Notes: generated by a model not told the origin, from the letters alone. A stretch of 64,000 nt of DNA from CANLBN01 sp050633825 (GCA_050633825.1 JBOEHG010000040.1:1-64000); one strand, 5' to 3'. Shown: positions 27,558-35,768, counted from the stretch's first letter. Translations and numbers: made by a program.

Positions 27558-28448
27558 ATGGATATAGAGTGGATATCTGACTTTCTTGAATTAGCGTCAA
27601 CAAAAAATTTTACAACGGCCGCTAAAAACCGAAACAGGAGTCAACCAGCATTTAGTCGTCGAATCTCTGCCTTGGAGCAATGGGTCGGAACGACCCTGAT
27701 AGATAGGTCTGTACACCCGCTTACCTTAACTAGTGAGGGGGAGCACTTTCGGCAATCATCTCAAGAGATTATTAATAGCCTCCATCGGACACTGGATGAA
27801 TGCCGCCAAAATCAGCAAGCAAAAGAGAATTTTGTCAAATTTACGGCCCTGCATACCTTAGCGATCAACTATTTTGCTGAATGGATGTCGGGCATCCATA
27901 GAGATTTTTCCACTATTCGTTCAACAATGAATGCAAACAATATTCATGACTGTGTGGAGCTATTGCAGTCCAATCAGGCAGAATTTATGCTGTCTTATTC
28001 AACGTTAGCAATACCTTCTTTGCTAGACCCTTCAAACTTTTTATCTCATAAATTAACGACCGACCAACTTATATTGGTTAGCGCTGTCGATAAAAAAGGA
28101 AAGCCCATTTATGATATTAACAGTAGCAATCCATTAAATTACTTAGCCTTTTCATCCAATTGTCTAATGGGGAAAATGACTGAAAGAATCATTAATACTG
28201 AATGCAATGATTACGAACTCCACTGTATTTATGAAAACACGATGGTAGAATCAATCAAGGCCATGGCTTTGCAAGGTATGGGGATATGCTGGCTACCCAG
28301 AATTTGCATTTTGGCAGAGCTTAATAGAGGGGATTTGGTCGATATTGGTGGCGATTCATTGTCTATGGGCTTGGACGTTATGCTTTATCGACCAGCACAA
28401 CGGCTCTCGAATGAGGGTGAAAGTCTATGGGCACATCTCAAACGTTAA
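27558..28448 (+). CDS. LysR-family transcriptional regulator
   Basis: 296 aa. N-terminal winged HTH (about 1-60: WISDFLELASTKNFTTAAKNRNRSQPAFSRRISALEQWVG) and a C-terminal effector domain. Divergent from racD, with the regulator's probable own site between them. It likely senses an acidic amino acid or derivative and controls racD, its own gene and, by shared motif, the NtrC-like and symporter genes. The effector is inferred only from context. Confidence 0.92.
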   Translation: MDIEWISDFLELASTKNFTTAAKNRNRSQPAFSRRISALEQWVGTTLIDRSVHPLTLTSEGEHFRQSSQEIINSLHRTLDECRQNQQAKENFVKFTALHTLAINYFAEWMSGIHRDFSTIRSTMNANNIHDCVELLQSNQAEFMLSYSTLAIPSLLDPSNFLSHKLTTDQLILVSAVDKKGKPIYDINSSNPLNYLAFSSNCLMGKMTERIINTECNDYELHCIYENTMVESIKAMALQGMGICWLPRICILAELNRGDLVDIGGDSLSMGLDVMLYRPAQRLSNEGESLWAHLKR

Positions 28449-28526
28449 AAAAACCGACTCGGTCCTGAGCCGGCAAACTGGTTAGCGATTAATACCAGAG
28501 ACCGTTAAAAGCTACCTAAACGGTCT
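28449..28526. other. Convergent 3' region with two imperfect inverted repeats
   Basis: Between the lysR stop and the end of the NtrC-like gene: CCGACTC/GAGCCGG (28452-28472, one mismatch), and AGACCGTT/AACGGTCT at 28499-28526. The second one spans the NtrC-like stop codon. Neither has a clear T-tract; they may end the two converging transcripts. Confidence 0.4.
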
Positions 28527-29571
28527 TATTTCTCAGAAGTAATCTCCTCGATAATACCCCCTGCCTTCTCTTTAATCGCATACTTAATGCCGGCTGAGAA
28601 ATACCTAGCATTTTTGCCGCTAATGATTGATTATTTCCTGCCCTTGATAGTGCTTCTTCAATTAAAAAGCTGCTCATTTCTACCAATGAAGGCAAACTTA
28701 AATCGGGATGAAAGGCGATAGATTGACCTGGTGTAGCAACAAACTTACGTGAAGCTTCATCAATCGCATTTTGAAATATCTTTAATGAAAGCCTATGAGA
28801 ACGGTGCTGACTAACAGCATCATAAACCATGGCTTTAAACTCGCATATATTGCCAGGGAACTCATAATTAGCTAATAATACTGGCAACTCCGATGGGTAA
28901 GCTGGTATTTCTTTGCCCAGCTCTTTAGCCGCTGCCGTTATAAAATGATCAAGTAGCAATGGAATATCGTTTTTACGAGCACGTAAAGGCGGTAATTTAA
29001 TTTTATGAATAGCAAGCTGATAGTAAAGATCTCTTCGAAAACGCCCTTCTCTTAAATATTCTTCCAAATTTTTACTGGTAGATACGATTACTCTCGCACA
29101 TGACAAACAAGAAGAATCGTCCACTGAAGAACAGCGCCCTCTCTCCTGCAACCACTGTAACAATTTAATTTGGGATGTTTTACTAAGCTCATCAATATTC
29201 TCCACAAATAACGTACTATGAACACTTTTATTCATTAAAGACTCAGTGGAGTTACTCGCACTTAAAATCGCACTTTTTGGAGATCCAAAAAGAGTATCTG
29301 TGAAACTATTATCATCCACATAAGCGGCATTGATTGTAATCAACGTCCCTGAAGAATGACTAACATCGTGACAAATATTAGCAATTAATTTCTTTCCTGT
29401 TCCATTTTCACCGGTAACTAAAATAGGCTTACAACTATCATGAATAGACTCTATATAGTTAAAAATAGCATTCACTGACTGATCTTCAGATATAAACTCT
29501 TTAAATTTATCAGGGCGTACAAAATCAGACATATCACTATTATTTTGTATAGATGTATTTATTTTTTGCAT
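28516..29571 (-). CDS. NtrC-type AAA+ regulator lacking the GAFTGA sigma-54 loop, Fis-type HTH
   Basis: 351 aa, no N-terminal sensor: the AAA+ domain starts near residue 20 as in PspF. Walker A GENGTGKK (54-61). At the position of GAFTGA it reads SAILSA (100-105), and Walker B is FVEN (122-125) where FLDE is usual, so the catalytic acid is lost. The R-finger region (EGRFRRDLYYQL) and FPGN are kept. The C-terminal Fis-type HTH reads NNQSLAAKMLGISQPALSMRLKRR. By family logic it cannot remodel sigma-54 and probably acts on sigma-70 promoters like TyrR/HupR-type proteins. It lies between lysR and the DAACS symporter. Confidence 0.85.
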   Translation of the reverse strand: MQKINTSIQNNSDMSDFVRPDKFKEFISEDQSVNAIFNYIESIHDSCKPILVTGENGTGKKLIANICHDVSHSSGTLITINAAYVDDNSFTDTLFGSPKSAILSASNSTESLMNKSVHSTLFVENIDELSKTSQIKLLQWLQERGRCSSVDDSSCLSCARVIVSTSKNLEEYLREGRFRRDLYYQLAIHKIKLPPLRARKNDIPLLLDHFITAAAKELGKEIPAYPSELPVLLANYEFPGNICEFKAMVYDAVSQHRSHRLSLKIFQNAIDEASRKFVATPGQSIAFHPDLSLPSLVEMSSFLIEEALSRAGNNQSLAAKMLGISQPALSMRLKRRQGVLSRRLLLRNKTV

Positions 29572-29651
29572 TATTAATAATTTTTTAATTTACTAAGATA
29601 AGAAATAACAGCTGTTAATATTTATACTATCTTCTTAACATTTATCAATCT

Positions 29652-29687
29652 AATGCATAACATTAAAAAACAATGCTTATTTTGCAT
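29652..29687. promoter_or_regulatory. LysR-type composite site upstream of NtrC-like gene
   Basis: AATGCATAA (29652), 12 bases, then ATGCTTATTTTGCAT (29673-29687). Same two elements and the same 21-bp offset as at 27451-27486. It lies 81-116 bases upstream of the NtrC-like gene start. Confidence 0.6.
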
Positions 29688-29757
29688 AACACCAATAGTT
29701 AAAATGATAGCAACACATTCTTTAATATAATAAAGCTAAGTGTTTATGTATAAAAAA

Positions 29758-29779
29758 ACCGACTTACAAATAAGTCGGT
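29758..29779 (-). terminator. Rho-independent terminator of the DAACS symporter gene
   Basis: ACCGACTTA-CAAA-TAAGTCGGT, a perfect 9-bp stem. On the minus strand it is followed by a run of seven T. It lies 30 bases after the symporter stop. Confidence 0.92.
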
Positions 29780-29808
29780 AATACTTGCAAGGGACTTATA
29801 TTTTTAAA

Positions 29809-31086
29809 CTATGTGCGTATTTCTGTATCGGACACTAATATTTTATTTTTATTAAAGGTATCTCTATCTAACTCTCCTTCACTCTTCCCGACCAACACTG
29901 AAACCATTAAATCACCACATACATTTACACTGGTTCGCGCCATATCGAGAATACGATCAATACCGGCAACAATCGCTAATCCTTCCATGGGCAAGCCAAC
30001 CGTTGTTAATACTAATGACAACATAATTAAACCCGCACCAGGCACTCCAGCTGTACCAATAGAGGCTAGAGTGGATGTCATTATAATTAAAAGATAGTCA
30101 GACGCACTTAGGTCTATACCAAAGGCTTGCGCAACAAACAAAGCACAAACGCCTTGATATAATGCAGTTCCATCCATGTTGATCGTTGCACCTAGAGGCA
30201 AGACAAAACTTGACACTCCTTTTGAGACTCCCATTTCTTCACGAGACGCTTTAATAGTCGCCGGCAAAGTACCCGAGCTACTCGTTGTTGTAAAAGCAAT
30301 CATCGCAGGGTTAATAACACCTTTCAGATAACGGATGGGGCTTAAACCAGCAACAACACTAACAAGACCACTATAAACAACAATAACCTGAAGCACACAA
30401 CCTAAATAAACAAGGGCTATCAATTTAATTAAAGGCAATAAAATATCTAAACCATATTTTCCAGCAACCCAAGCCATTAAACCAAAAACACCATAAGGAG
30501 CTAACTTCATAACCAGTTCTGTAAGTTTGTACATCCCTTCAGCAAGGCTTTCAAACACTTCAATCGCAGGTTTCGCTTTATCTCCTACCAATGTTAGCGC
30601 GACCCCTAAACCTAAAGCAAAGAAAATAATTTGTAAAATATTACCTGATGCCAATGCATTGATCGGATTTTTAGGAATAATATTCAGTAGTGTTTGAATA
30701 AAAGGAGGGGCTTCTTTAGCCGCACCAGCAGCCGCATCCATTGTCATATTAAGGCCTGCACCGGGAGAAAAAATACTAGCAACTACTAAACCAATAGTGA
30801 TAGCGACTGCCGTTGTTATTAAATATAAACCAACCGACTTTAATCCTATGCGACCCATTTTTCGAGTGTCTTGCATTGATGTAACACCGACAATCAACGA
30901 ACAAAAAACTAAGGGAACAATCAACATTTTAATTGCATTAATAAATAATGTACCTATAGGTTTGAGCACTTCTGCACTTGGCCCTAACAGGATTCCAGCA
31001 ATGACACCTAACACCATACCAATAAGTACTTTCTGCCATAGCGTGATACCACCCTGCTTACCGCCTTTACTACTGTACTGACTCAT
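29809..31086 (-). CDS. Dicarboxylate/amino acid:cation symporter (DAACS, GltP/DctA family)
   Basis: 425 aa with eight helices and two re-entrant loops. Landmarks: the Ser-rich re-entrant loop AFTTTSSSGTLPATIKASREEMGVSKG, the NMDGTA motif in ATINMDGTALYQG, and helix 8 with RTSVNVCGD. It imports glutamate, aspartate or C4-dicarboxylates with Na+ or H+. Family homologues differ in the helix-8 specificity residue, so amino acid versus dicarboxylate is not certain; the neighbouring aspA and racD favour aspartate/glutamate. A LysR-like site lies upstream at 31209. Confidence 0.92.
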   Translation of the reverse strand: MSQYSSKGGKQGGITLWQKVLIGMVLGVIAGILLGPSAEVLKPIGTLFINAIKMLIVPLVFCSLIVGVTSMQDTRKMGRIGLKSVGLYLITTAVAITIGLVVASIFSPGAGLNMTMDAAAGAAKEAPPFIQTLLNIIPKNPINALASGNILQIIFFALGLGVALTLVGDKAKPAIEVFESLAEGMYKLTELVMKLAPYGVFGLMAWVAGKYGLDILLPLIKLIALVYLGCVLQVIVVYSGLVSVVAGLSPIRYLKGVINPAMIAFTTTSSSGTLPATIKASREEMGVSKGVSSFVLPLGATINMDGTALYQGVCALFVAQAFGIDLSASDYLLIIMTSTLASIGTAGVPGAGLIMLSLVLTTVGLPMEGLAIVAGIDRILDMARTSVNVCGDLMVSVLVGKSEGELDRDTFNKNKILVSDTEIRT

Positions 31087-31208
31087 AACAACACCTCATT
31101 TACTTCTTTATAGAAATTATTATTTATATTCACCAACAAAAAATAAGCCATTTAATTGTTGCTGTTTATAATATAAACTATAGTATCTATTTAAAAATTA
31201 TCGATCCA

Positions 31209-31243
31209 ATGCTAATTTTGAATAGCCCATACCAATATTGCAT
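31209..31243. promoter_or_regulatory. LysR-like site upstream of DAACS symporter
   Basis: ATGCTAATTTTGAAT (31209-31223) matches the 27472 site at 13 of 15 positions, and a TTGCATAA element follows at 31239. It is the weakest of three related sites; the TGCAT element is on the opposite side from the other two. Confidence 0.45.
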
Positions 31244-31350
31244 AACGCTATGTCATAGCAGTAAAAAAATACCCCATCGCACAAAAACCAATTAGCCGCC
31301 CTTTCACTAACTGGATATTGATATTATTTGAGAGTTATCGCTATAAAACA

Positions 31351-31380
31351 AAAAGGCCGGTTCATATGAACCGGCCTTTT
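31351..31380 (-). terminator. Strong palindromic terminator
   Basis: A 30-bp perfect palindrome: AAAAGGCCGGTTCAT and its complement, ending in CCTTTTTT. It lies 23 bases after the stop of the orphan binding-protein gene and can act in both directions. Confidence 0.92.
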
Positions 31381-31403
31381 TTCGAAAAAATAGAATTATT
31401 TTT

Positions 31404-32216
31404 TTATCCTTTGAACAAATCTTTCATTTTTTTAGTAAACGGTGTGGGATCAATACCATGCTTTTTCTCTAACTCAATAATAAAACCGCTTGTATGCCAT
31501 TCAATGACTGTTTTTCGCATAAAATCATACAAGTCCTGTTGGCCCAATTTAACCGCCAAACCCCATGGTGCATCATCGATTGTATTAAAAGGCATTTCAT
31601 AGTCTTTTGACCATTCATCCTCTGACAAGCGACTTGCAATAAGTGAGTCATCAAATACATAAGCTATGCATTTGCCGTCTTTCAATGCTTGAAGGGACTC
31701 GTTTGTACCTGCATATTCAGTCACTTTAGCGCCAAATGAATTAGCAATAAATTCATTATAATAGGCACCTTTGTTACCGCAGATATTTTTGTCTTTAATA
31801 TTGCCCCACTTTGTTAAGCTAGCTGATTTAGCCGCCAGAACATTGGTTCCGGAAGAGTAGTAAGGTGGCTCTACGGTATAAACAACCTCTCTTCTCTTTG
31901 GCTTATCGGTCATAGTTGCAATCATTAAATCTGCTTTATCTTCAACCAATGCTGGCATACGCGTCGCGCTTGTCACATCAATAAAGGACACACTAACACC
32001 TAAACGTTTGGCCACATCTTTAGCCAAATCTATTTCAAGGCCAACATTTTCACCTTTGTCATTTTTATAACCATAAGGCTTATAATCGGCTTTTACAGCA
32101 ACAACTATATTCCCACTACTTTTAATCTCATCAATTGATCTGGCCTGAGCCCCCCAACTGAATAAAAATACCATCATTATAAAAAGGTTAATCACATACT
32201 TATAGTTAAAATACAT
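31404..32216 (-). CDS. Orphan amino-acid binding protein (paralogue of the 25694 protein)
   Basis: 270-aa SBP_bac_3 protein with signal peptide (MYFNYKYVINLFIMMVFLFS, cleavage after AQA). Blocks: GNIVVAVKADYKPYGYKNDKGENVGLEIDLAKDVAKRLG, DLMIATMTDKPKRR, PYYSSGTNVLAAKSA, and Cys pair KNICGNKG/KCIAYVF. The pattern is the same as in the 25694 protein, so the genes arose by duplication. No permease genes lie beside it; it may feed the same GltJK-like importer with a different ligand, or sense. A terminator follows it directly, so it is monocistronic. Confidence 0.87.
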   Translation of the reverse strand: MYFNYKYVINLFIMMVFLFSWGAQARSIDEIKSSGNIVVAVKADYKPYGYKNDKGENVGLEIDLAKDVAKRLGVSVSFIDVTSATRMPALVEDKADLMIATMTDKPKRREVVYTVEPPYYSSGTNVLAAKSASLTKWGNIKDKNICGNKGAYYNEFIANSFGAKVTEYAGTNESLQALKDGKCIAYVFDDSLIASRLSEDEWSKDYEMPFNTIDDAPWGLAVKLGQQDLYDFMRKTVIEWHTSGFIIELEKKHGIDPTPFTKKMKDLFKG

Positions 32217-32550
32217 ATAGGGCTTCCTCAGTTATAGAAATTAAGACTATCCGCCTCTTCGAGGCAAAAACAAGCTATCTATAATGACCTTAGTCTATGA
32301 ATTTTTTTATTCCAATTAATGACTTAATAAAAGAAACAATTCCAAAAAAAGCATAAAACGATGCAGATAATGAAATCGTTTTTACAGAGAAATGGCATGA
32401 TTTTAAGTGACAAAGAATAGAAATAACCCTGATCTGAATAGTTATAAATAAAAAATTGATATTCAGATTACAGATACACTTTCGATAAAATGGTTTACAA
32501 GGAAAAAATTAAAGCTCAGACTACTGTGAATCAAATGAGGAGGAGGTATT
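32217..32550. other. Intergenic region between divergent orphan-SBP and transglutaminase genes
   Basis: 334 bp, AT-rich, with no gene seen. A small stem GCCTC-TTC-GAGGC lies at 32253-32265 in the likely 5' leader of the binding-protein mRNA. Promoters for both directions must lie here; I could not assign hexamers with confidence. Confidence 0.45.
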
Positions 32551-33384
32551 ATGTGGTTAAGAGTCAGTTGCGACCTCGAATTTCACATAGCTACCCCGCT
32601 ACCCTTTGTGTTAATGCTACGACCACGAAGTGGCGCCCAGCAGTGGATTGCTCGTGAGGAATACAAACTCACACCTAGCGTTCCAGTAGTAGAGTTTACC
32701 GATGAATACGGCAATCTTTGCCAACGACTGATAGCACCACAAGGAGGCTTTAGCATTATCACCAACGCCGAGGTCATGACAGCAGATGTTGTCGATCAGG
32801 CCTTCGGCACCCCCTTTGTCGAAATCCAAAACCTACCCAATGATGTGTTGAGCTATTTACTACCCAGTCGTTACTGTGAATCAGAACGCTTTCACCAAAT
32901 GGCCAGCGATATCACCAACGGCCAGTGGGCTGGTTACAATCAAGTCTCCGCCATCGTCAATTGGCTGAGAGAGAATATCCGCTATTGCCCCGGAAGCAGT
33001 GGCATGCCGGTTTCGGCTATTGAAGTAAACTCAAATGGTTATGGCGTGTGTCGTGATTTGGCCCACTTAGGCATCGCCTTATGCCGTAGTTTAAGTATCC
33101 CTGCTAGAATGGTGGTGGGTTATCTTTATCAGCTTCAACCTATGGACCTCCACGCTTGGTTTGAAGCTTACGTGGGTGGCCGCTGGTATACTTTTGATGC
33201 CGTCAATGAACAATTAGGTGGTGGTTATGTCGCCGTCGGCTATGGTCGCGATGCAGCTGATGTTGCGATTTATAATCAGTATGGTCCTCCCATCTACCCA
33301 CAGATGAAGCGTGTTCAAGTGGAGGCTTTTGTACCAACGCAACCTAGGCTGATTTCAGCCAGACCAACCCCATGCGCTTCGTAA
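32551..33384 (+). CDS. Transglutaminase-like family protein (catalytic triad intact)
   Basis: 277-aa cytoplasmic transglutaminase-fold protein. The Cys-His-Asp triad is visible: Cys167 (GVCRDLAHLG), His201 (DLHAWFEAY), Asp216 (FDAV). The family contains protease-like and amide-modifying members, so the actual reaction is unknown. No signal peptide. The start has an excellent GAGGAGGAGG run 5-15 bases upstream. It overlaps the next transglutaminase-like gene by 13 bases. Base composition is a little higher in GC than neighbouring genes, which may hint at separate ancestry. Confidence 0.85.
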   Translation: MWLRVSCDLEFHIATPLPFVLMLRPRSGAQQWIAREEYKLTPSVPVVEFTDEYGNLCQRLIAPQGGFSIITNAEVMTADVVDQAFGTPFVEIQNLPNDVLSYLLPSRYCESERFHQMASDITNGQWAGYNQVSAIVNWLRENIRYCPGSSGMPVSAIEVNSNGYGVCRDLAHLGIALCRSLSIPARMVVGYLYQLQPMDLHAWFEAYVGGRWYTFDAVNEQLGGGYVAVGYGRDAADVAIYNQYGPPIYPQMKRVQVEAFVPTQPRLISARPTPCAS

Positions 33385-34217
33385 TCCAACATCACACCCA
33401 TTATAACTACTCACACAACATAGAACTGGGCCCACAATTATTGCGTTTTTATCCTAGGAGCGACAGTCTACAGAGCGTTATCAGTTACCAAATCCAAATC
33501 ACCCCTACCCCTGTCGGTTGTAATGAATACTTGGACTTGGAAGGCAATCGGGTAAGACAAGTTTGGTTTGATGGCGTCACGAGTGAATTAGACATCCAAG
33601 TTAATATGATGGTGGACACTCACACACGACCTAAACTAGAGGGGTTTCTAGCACCTCAAGCTTTATTACTGCCCATTCAACATGAGCACGATTACAGCTA
33701 CGTTCAAGCCTACTTACAACGGATTGATATGGATGATAGTGTTACCGTATTTGCAGCAGAGTTGAGCATAGCGGTTAGTCATCAGACCTTGGCATTTTTG
33801 AACCAATTAAATCACCAATTGCATAACGAGTTTCACCAGATTCACCGCGATTCTGGCCCACCTCAAACACCGGCCTTTACGCTACAAACTCGTCACGGTG
33901 CTTGTCGAGATTTAGCGTTATTGTTCGTCGATTGTTGTCGTGCGGAAGGGGTTGCAGCACGCTTTGTGAGCGGATATCAAAAAGGTGATACAACAAATCA
34001 ACTACGCCACCTCCATGCTTGGCCCGAAGTGTATCTTCCGGGAGCAGGTTGGTACGCTTACGACCCAACTCACGGTGAGGCCGTTTCAGACACCCACGTA
34101 ACCATTGCCGCTGCCGCTCATCCAGAGGATACAATGCCAGTAACAGGGTCATATGATGCTCAAGGGGCAAACAGCACCTTGGACTACCAGATTAACATTC
34201 AGTCAATGATTATTTGA
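33372..34217 (+). CDS. Transglutaminase family protein with N-terminal beta domain
   Basis: 281 aa. N-terminal Transglut_N-type domain (about 1-90: RFVIQHHTHYNYSHNIELGPQLLRFYPR), then a core with Cys178 (HGACRDLALLF), His215 (HLHAWPEVYLPG) and Asp231 (YDPTHG). Typical of bacterial DUF/transglutaminase proteins often found with an ATP-grasp protein and an alpha-E protein. Those partners are absent here, and instead a shorter homologue lies directly upstream, translationally coupled. Function not established. Confidence 0.88.
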   Translation: MRFVIQHHTHYNYSHNIELGPQLLRFYPRSDSLQSVISYQIQITPTPVGCNEYLDLEGNRVRQVWFDGVTSELDIQVNMMVDTHTRPKLEGFLAPQALLLPIQHEHDYSYVQAYLQRIDMDDSVTVFAAELSIAVSHQTLAFLNQLNHQLHNEFHQIHRDSGPPQTPAFTLQTRHGACRDLALLFVDCCRAEGVAARFVSGYQKGDTTNQLRHLHAWPEVYLPGAGWYAYDPTHGEAVSDTHVTIAAAAHPEDTMPVTGSYDAQGANSTLDYQINIQSMII

Positions 34218-34524
34218 TCTTCTCGGATTTGGCTGGAAAACCAGCCACACACCTAAAACGATGGTTAATCGTGCCATCAGTGGCCATAAATAGAAGATAA
34301 TATCTTTTCTAAATCATAAAACTACTGGACATTTCAACAAACTCTAACTATCCTCGAGCACAGCTAGAAAAAGACTCTTACTTTTCTCATACCGTTCGTT
34401 GAACAATCTTTTCGCGTCCCGTCCGTTTTCAAGTCTCAGCCTACTATTTCAAGCAATACTTGCCTCCTATTTAAGCAATAGTTAAGTTGAGGTATTTTTT
34501 CAATAGTCTATTTCAGGATATTTT
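34218..34524. other. Intergenic region with long leader of the cold-shock gene
   Basis: 307 bp without a gene. A stem-loop TGGCTGG-AAAA-CCAGCCA at 34230-34247 follows the transglutaminase stop without a T-tract. The remainder probably holds the promoter and the long 5' leader usual for cspA-type genes; no clear cold-box seen by eye. Confidence 0.45.
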
Positions 34525-34734
34525 ATGTCAAATTCAGTTACAGGAACCGTAAAGTGGTTCAACGAATCAAAAGGTTTTGGTTTTATTGAGCAGTCTTCTG
34601 GCCCAGATGTTTTCGCTCACCATAGCGAAATTTCAGGCACAGGTTTTAAAACCTTAGCAGAAGGTCAATCCGTTCAATTTACCGTTACTCAAGGTCAAAA
34701 AGGACCTCAAGCCGAAAATATAGTGGCAGTTTAA
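34525..34734 (+). CDS. Cold-shock protein (CspA family)
   Basis: 69-aa single cold-shock domain that binds single-stranded nucleic acid as a chaperone. RNP1 is KGFGFIE (16-22) and RNP2 is VFAHH (29-33), with the usual VKWFNESKGFGFI start and ENIVAV end. RNP2 has Ala-His-His where VFVHF is commonest. A likely terminator follows at 34765-34785, ahead of a degenerate paralogue. Confidence 0.93.
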   Translation: MSNSVTGTVKWFNESKGFGFIEQSSGPDVFAHHSEISGTGFKTLAEGQSVQFTVTQGQKGPQAENIVAV

Positions 34735-34764
34735 TTTTTAATTAAATAAGCATTATTAACAAGA

Positions 34765-34788
34765 GCGGCAATTAAGCCGCCCTATTTT
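34765..34788 (+). terminator. Likely terminator after the cold-shock gene
   Basis: Stem GCGGC-AATTAA-GCCGC followed by CCTATTTTAT. Short stem and a broken T-tract, so moderate support. Confidence 0.55.
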
Positions 34789-34913
34789 ATCGCCATTCGA
34801 GTTACTTAGGCGGCTTCACAATTTACCGGCTAGATAAGCAATTAATAACTCAATCTGCCTTTACCCCCACTAAGAAAGTTGCCCTCTCATATTATTTATT
34901 TCAAAGGTTATTT

Positions 34914-35126
34914 ATGCCAAATTTATCAACAGGTATCGTCAAATGGTTTGATGATTCAAAGGGGTTTGGCTTTATTGCCTGTGAGGATGGTACAGATCTA
35001 ATCGCTTATCGTACATCTATTAATGGGCCTGAATTTAAAGCGCTACAAGGTGGGCAAAGAGTCACGTTTGCGATTAGTGAATCTAATAAAGGCTCACAAG
35101 CAATTAGCATTAGTGCCACGCCTTAA
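34914..35126 (+). CDS. Divergent cold-shock-domain protein, RNP2 degenerate
   Basis: 70 aa. RNP1 is kept (KGFGFIA), but the RNP2 position reads LIAYR, lacking the aromatic/His set (VFVHF) used to stack bases. So this CSD probably binds RNA weakly or differently. Overall fold residues (VKWFDDSKGFGFI, GGQRVTFAI) are kept. It is followed by an RRM gene 37 bp downstream and a 48-residue gene, suggesting a small operon for RNA handling in the cold. Confidence 0.85.
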   Translation: MPNLSTGIVKWFDDSKGFGFIACEDGTDLIAYRTSINGPEFKALQGGQRVTFAISESNKGSQAISISATP

Positions 35127-35162
35127 AGAGATAGTTTTAACAACAGCAATTGAGCAACCAAC

Positions 35163-35435
35163 ATGAAGATATATATCGGTAGTTTACCATATTCAACCAC
35201 CGAAGCAGAGCTTAAAACTTTGTTCAGTGCGTTTGGAAAGACCAATGATTTATCATTAGTTAAAGACAAAGATACAGGAAAATCTAAGGGCTATGCTTTT
35301 ATCGAAATGAAGCAAAACATTGATGCTGATAATGCCATTAACGCGTTGAACGGCTCCATATTCCAAGGCAAGGAAATAAAAGTTAACCAAGCACAACTCA
35401 AGGAAAAGAGTACTCATTGGCACCCAGGAATGTAA
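35163..35435 (+). CDS. RRM-domain RNA-binding protein
   Basis: 90-aa single RRM. RNP2 is IYIGSL (3-8) and RNP1 is KGYAFIEM (42-49), with the usual alpha helices (TTEAELKTLFSAFG, NIDADNAINAL). Short bacterial RRM proteins of this type (Rbp-like) are often cold-induced. It follows two CSD genes and is coupled to a small basic protein gene two bases downstream. Confidence 0.9.
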   Translation: MKIYIGSLPYSTTEAELKTLFSAFGKTNDLSLVKDKDTGKSKGYAFIEMKQNIDADNAINALNGSIFQGKEIKVNQAQLKEKSTHWHPGM

Positions 35436-35437
35436 CC

Positions 35438-35584
35438 ATGACTGGTCGAAAAAAATCAGAGAAACAAAAATTGACTCAAAATGAAATCGACACTCATGTA
35501 AAAACTTTTTTACAGAAAGGCGGCAAAGTTATCAAAATTTCAAAAGGTAAAAGTGCTATTCAAAATGACAACCTCATCAAATAA
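35438..35584 (+). CDS. Small basic protein, 48 aa, in cold-shock cluster
   Basis: Found by manual translation. It starts two bases after the RRM stop (TAACC-ATG) and has coding-like composition: a helical front (TQNEIDTHVKTFLQK) followed by GGKVIKISKGKS. The pattern of a helix plus FLxKGGKVxxI is seen in small RNA-polymerase-associated proteins such as SutA, but the match is short, so I leave it unassigned. The position argues for expression with the RRM gene. Confidence 0.55.
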   Translation: MTGRKKSEKQKLTQNEIDTHVKTFLQKGGKVIKISKGKSAIQNDNLIK

Positions 35585-35594
35585 CATACCCTCG

Positions 35595-35768
35595 TTAACT
35601 TAAAACATCTGTTATTTGCTGTTTTTGCAATTCATGTACTGATTTAAATAAAGCATCGCTATTTTCGCTTTTTAAGAGTACTCTATTTGCCAAGAATTGC
35701 TTCTTATCAACCTTATCATTGTTGTTAACTTGACATACAGGCATGCAGGTTAACATATCAACACCCAT
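35595..35768 (-). CDS. Small protein of unknown function, 57 aa
   Basis: Found by manual translation of the minus strand: starts MGVDMLTCMPVCQ and ends with a helical KSVHELQKQQITDVLS. AGGA precedes the ATG by 7 bases. Two N-terminal cysteines in TCMPVC could bind a metal. Convergent with the 48-residue gene. I do not recognise the family. Confidence 0.5.
   Translation of the reverse strand: MGVDMLTCMPVCQVNNNDKVDKKQFLANRVLLKSENSDALFKSVHELQKQQITDVLS

Larger units (their letters stand above)
31087..31403. other. Intergenic region: symporter promoter region and terminator of upstream gene
   Basis: 317 bp without a gene. It contains the LysR-like site (31209-31243) and the strong palindromic terminator (31351-31380), both listed separately. 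The rest is AT-rich promoter-like sequence. Confidence 0.5.

Noticed and set aside
30797..31081. Plus-strand reading frame over the symporter N-terminus
   Set aside because: Hydrophobic antisense pattern mirrors membrane helices of the DAACS protein; not independent.
28516..32550. Sigma-54 promoter (TGGCAC-N5-TTGC) near the NtrC-like regulator
   Set aside because: No convincing match seen on either strand in the neighbouring intergenic regions, in line with the missing GAFTGA loop.
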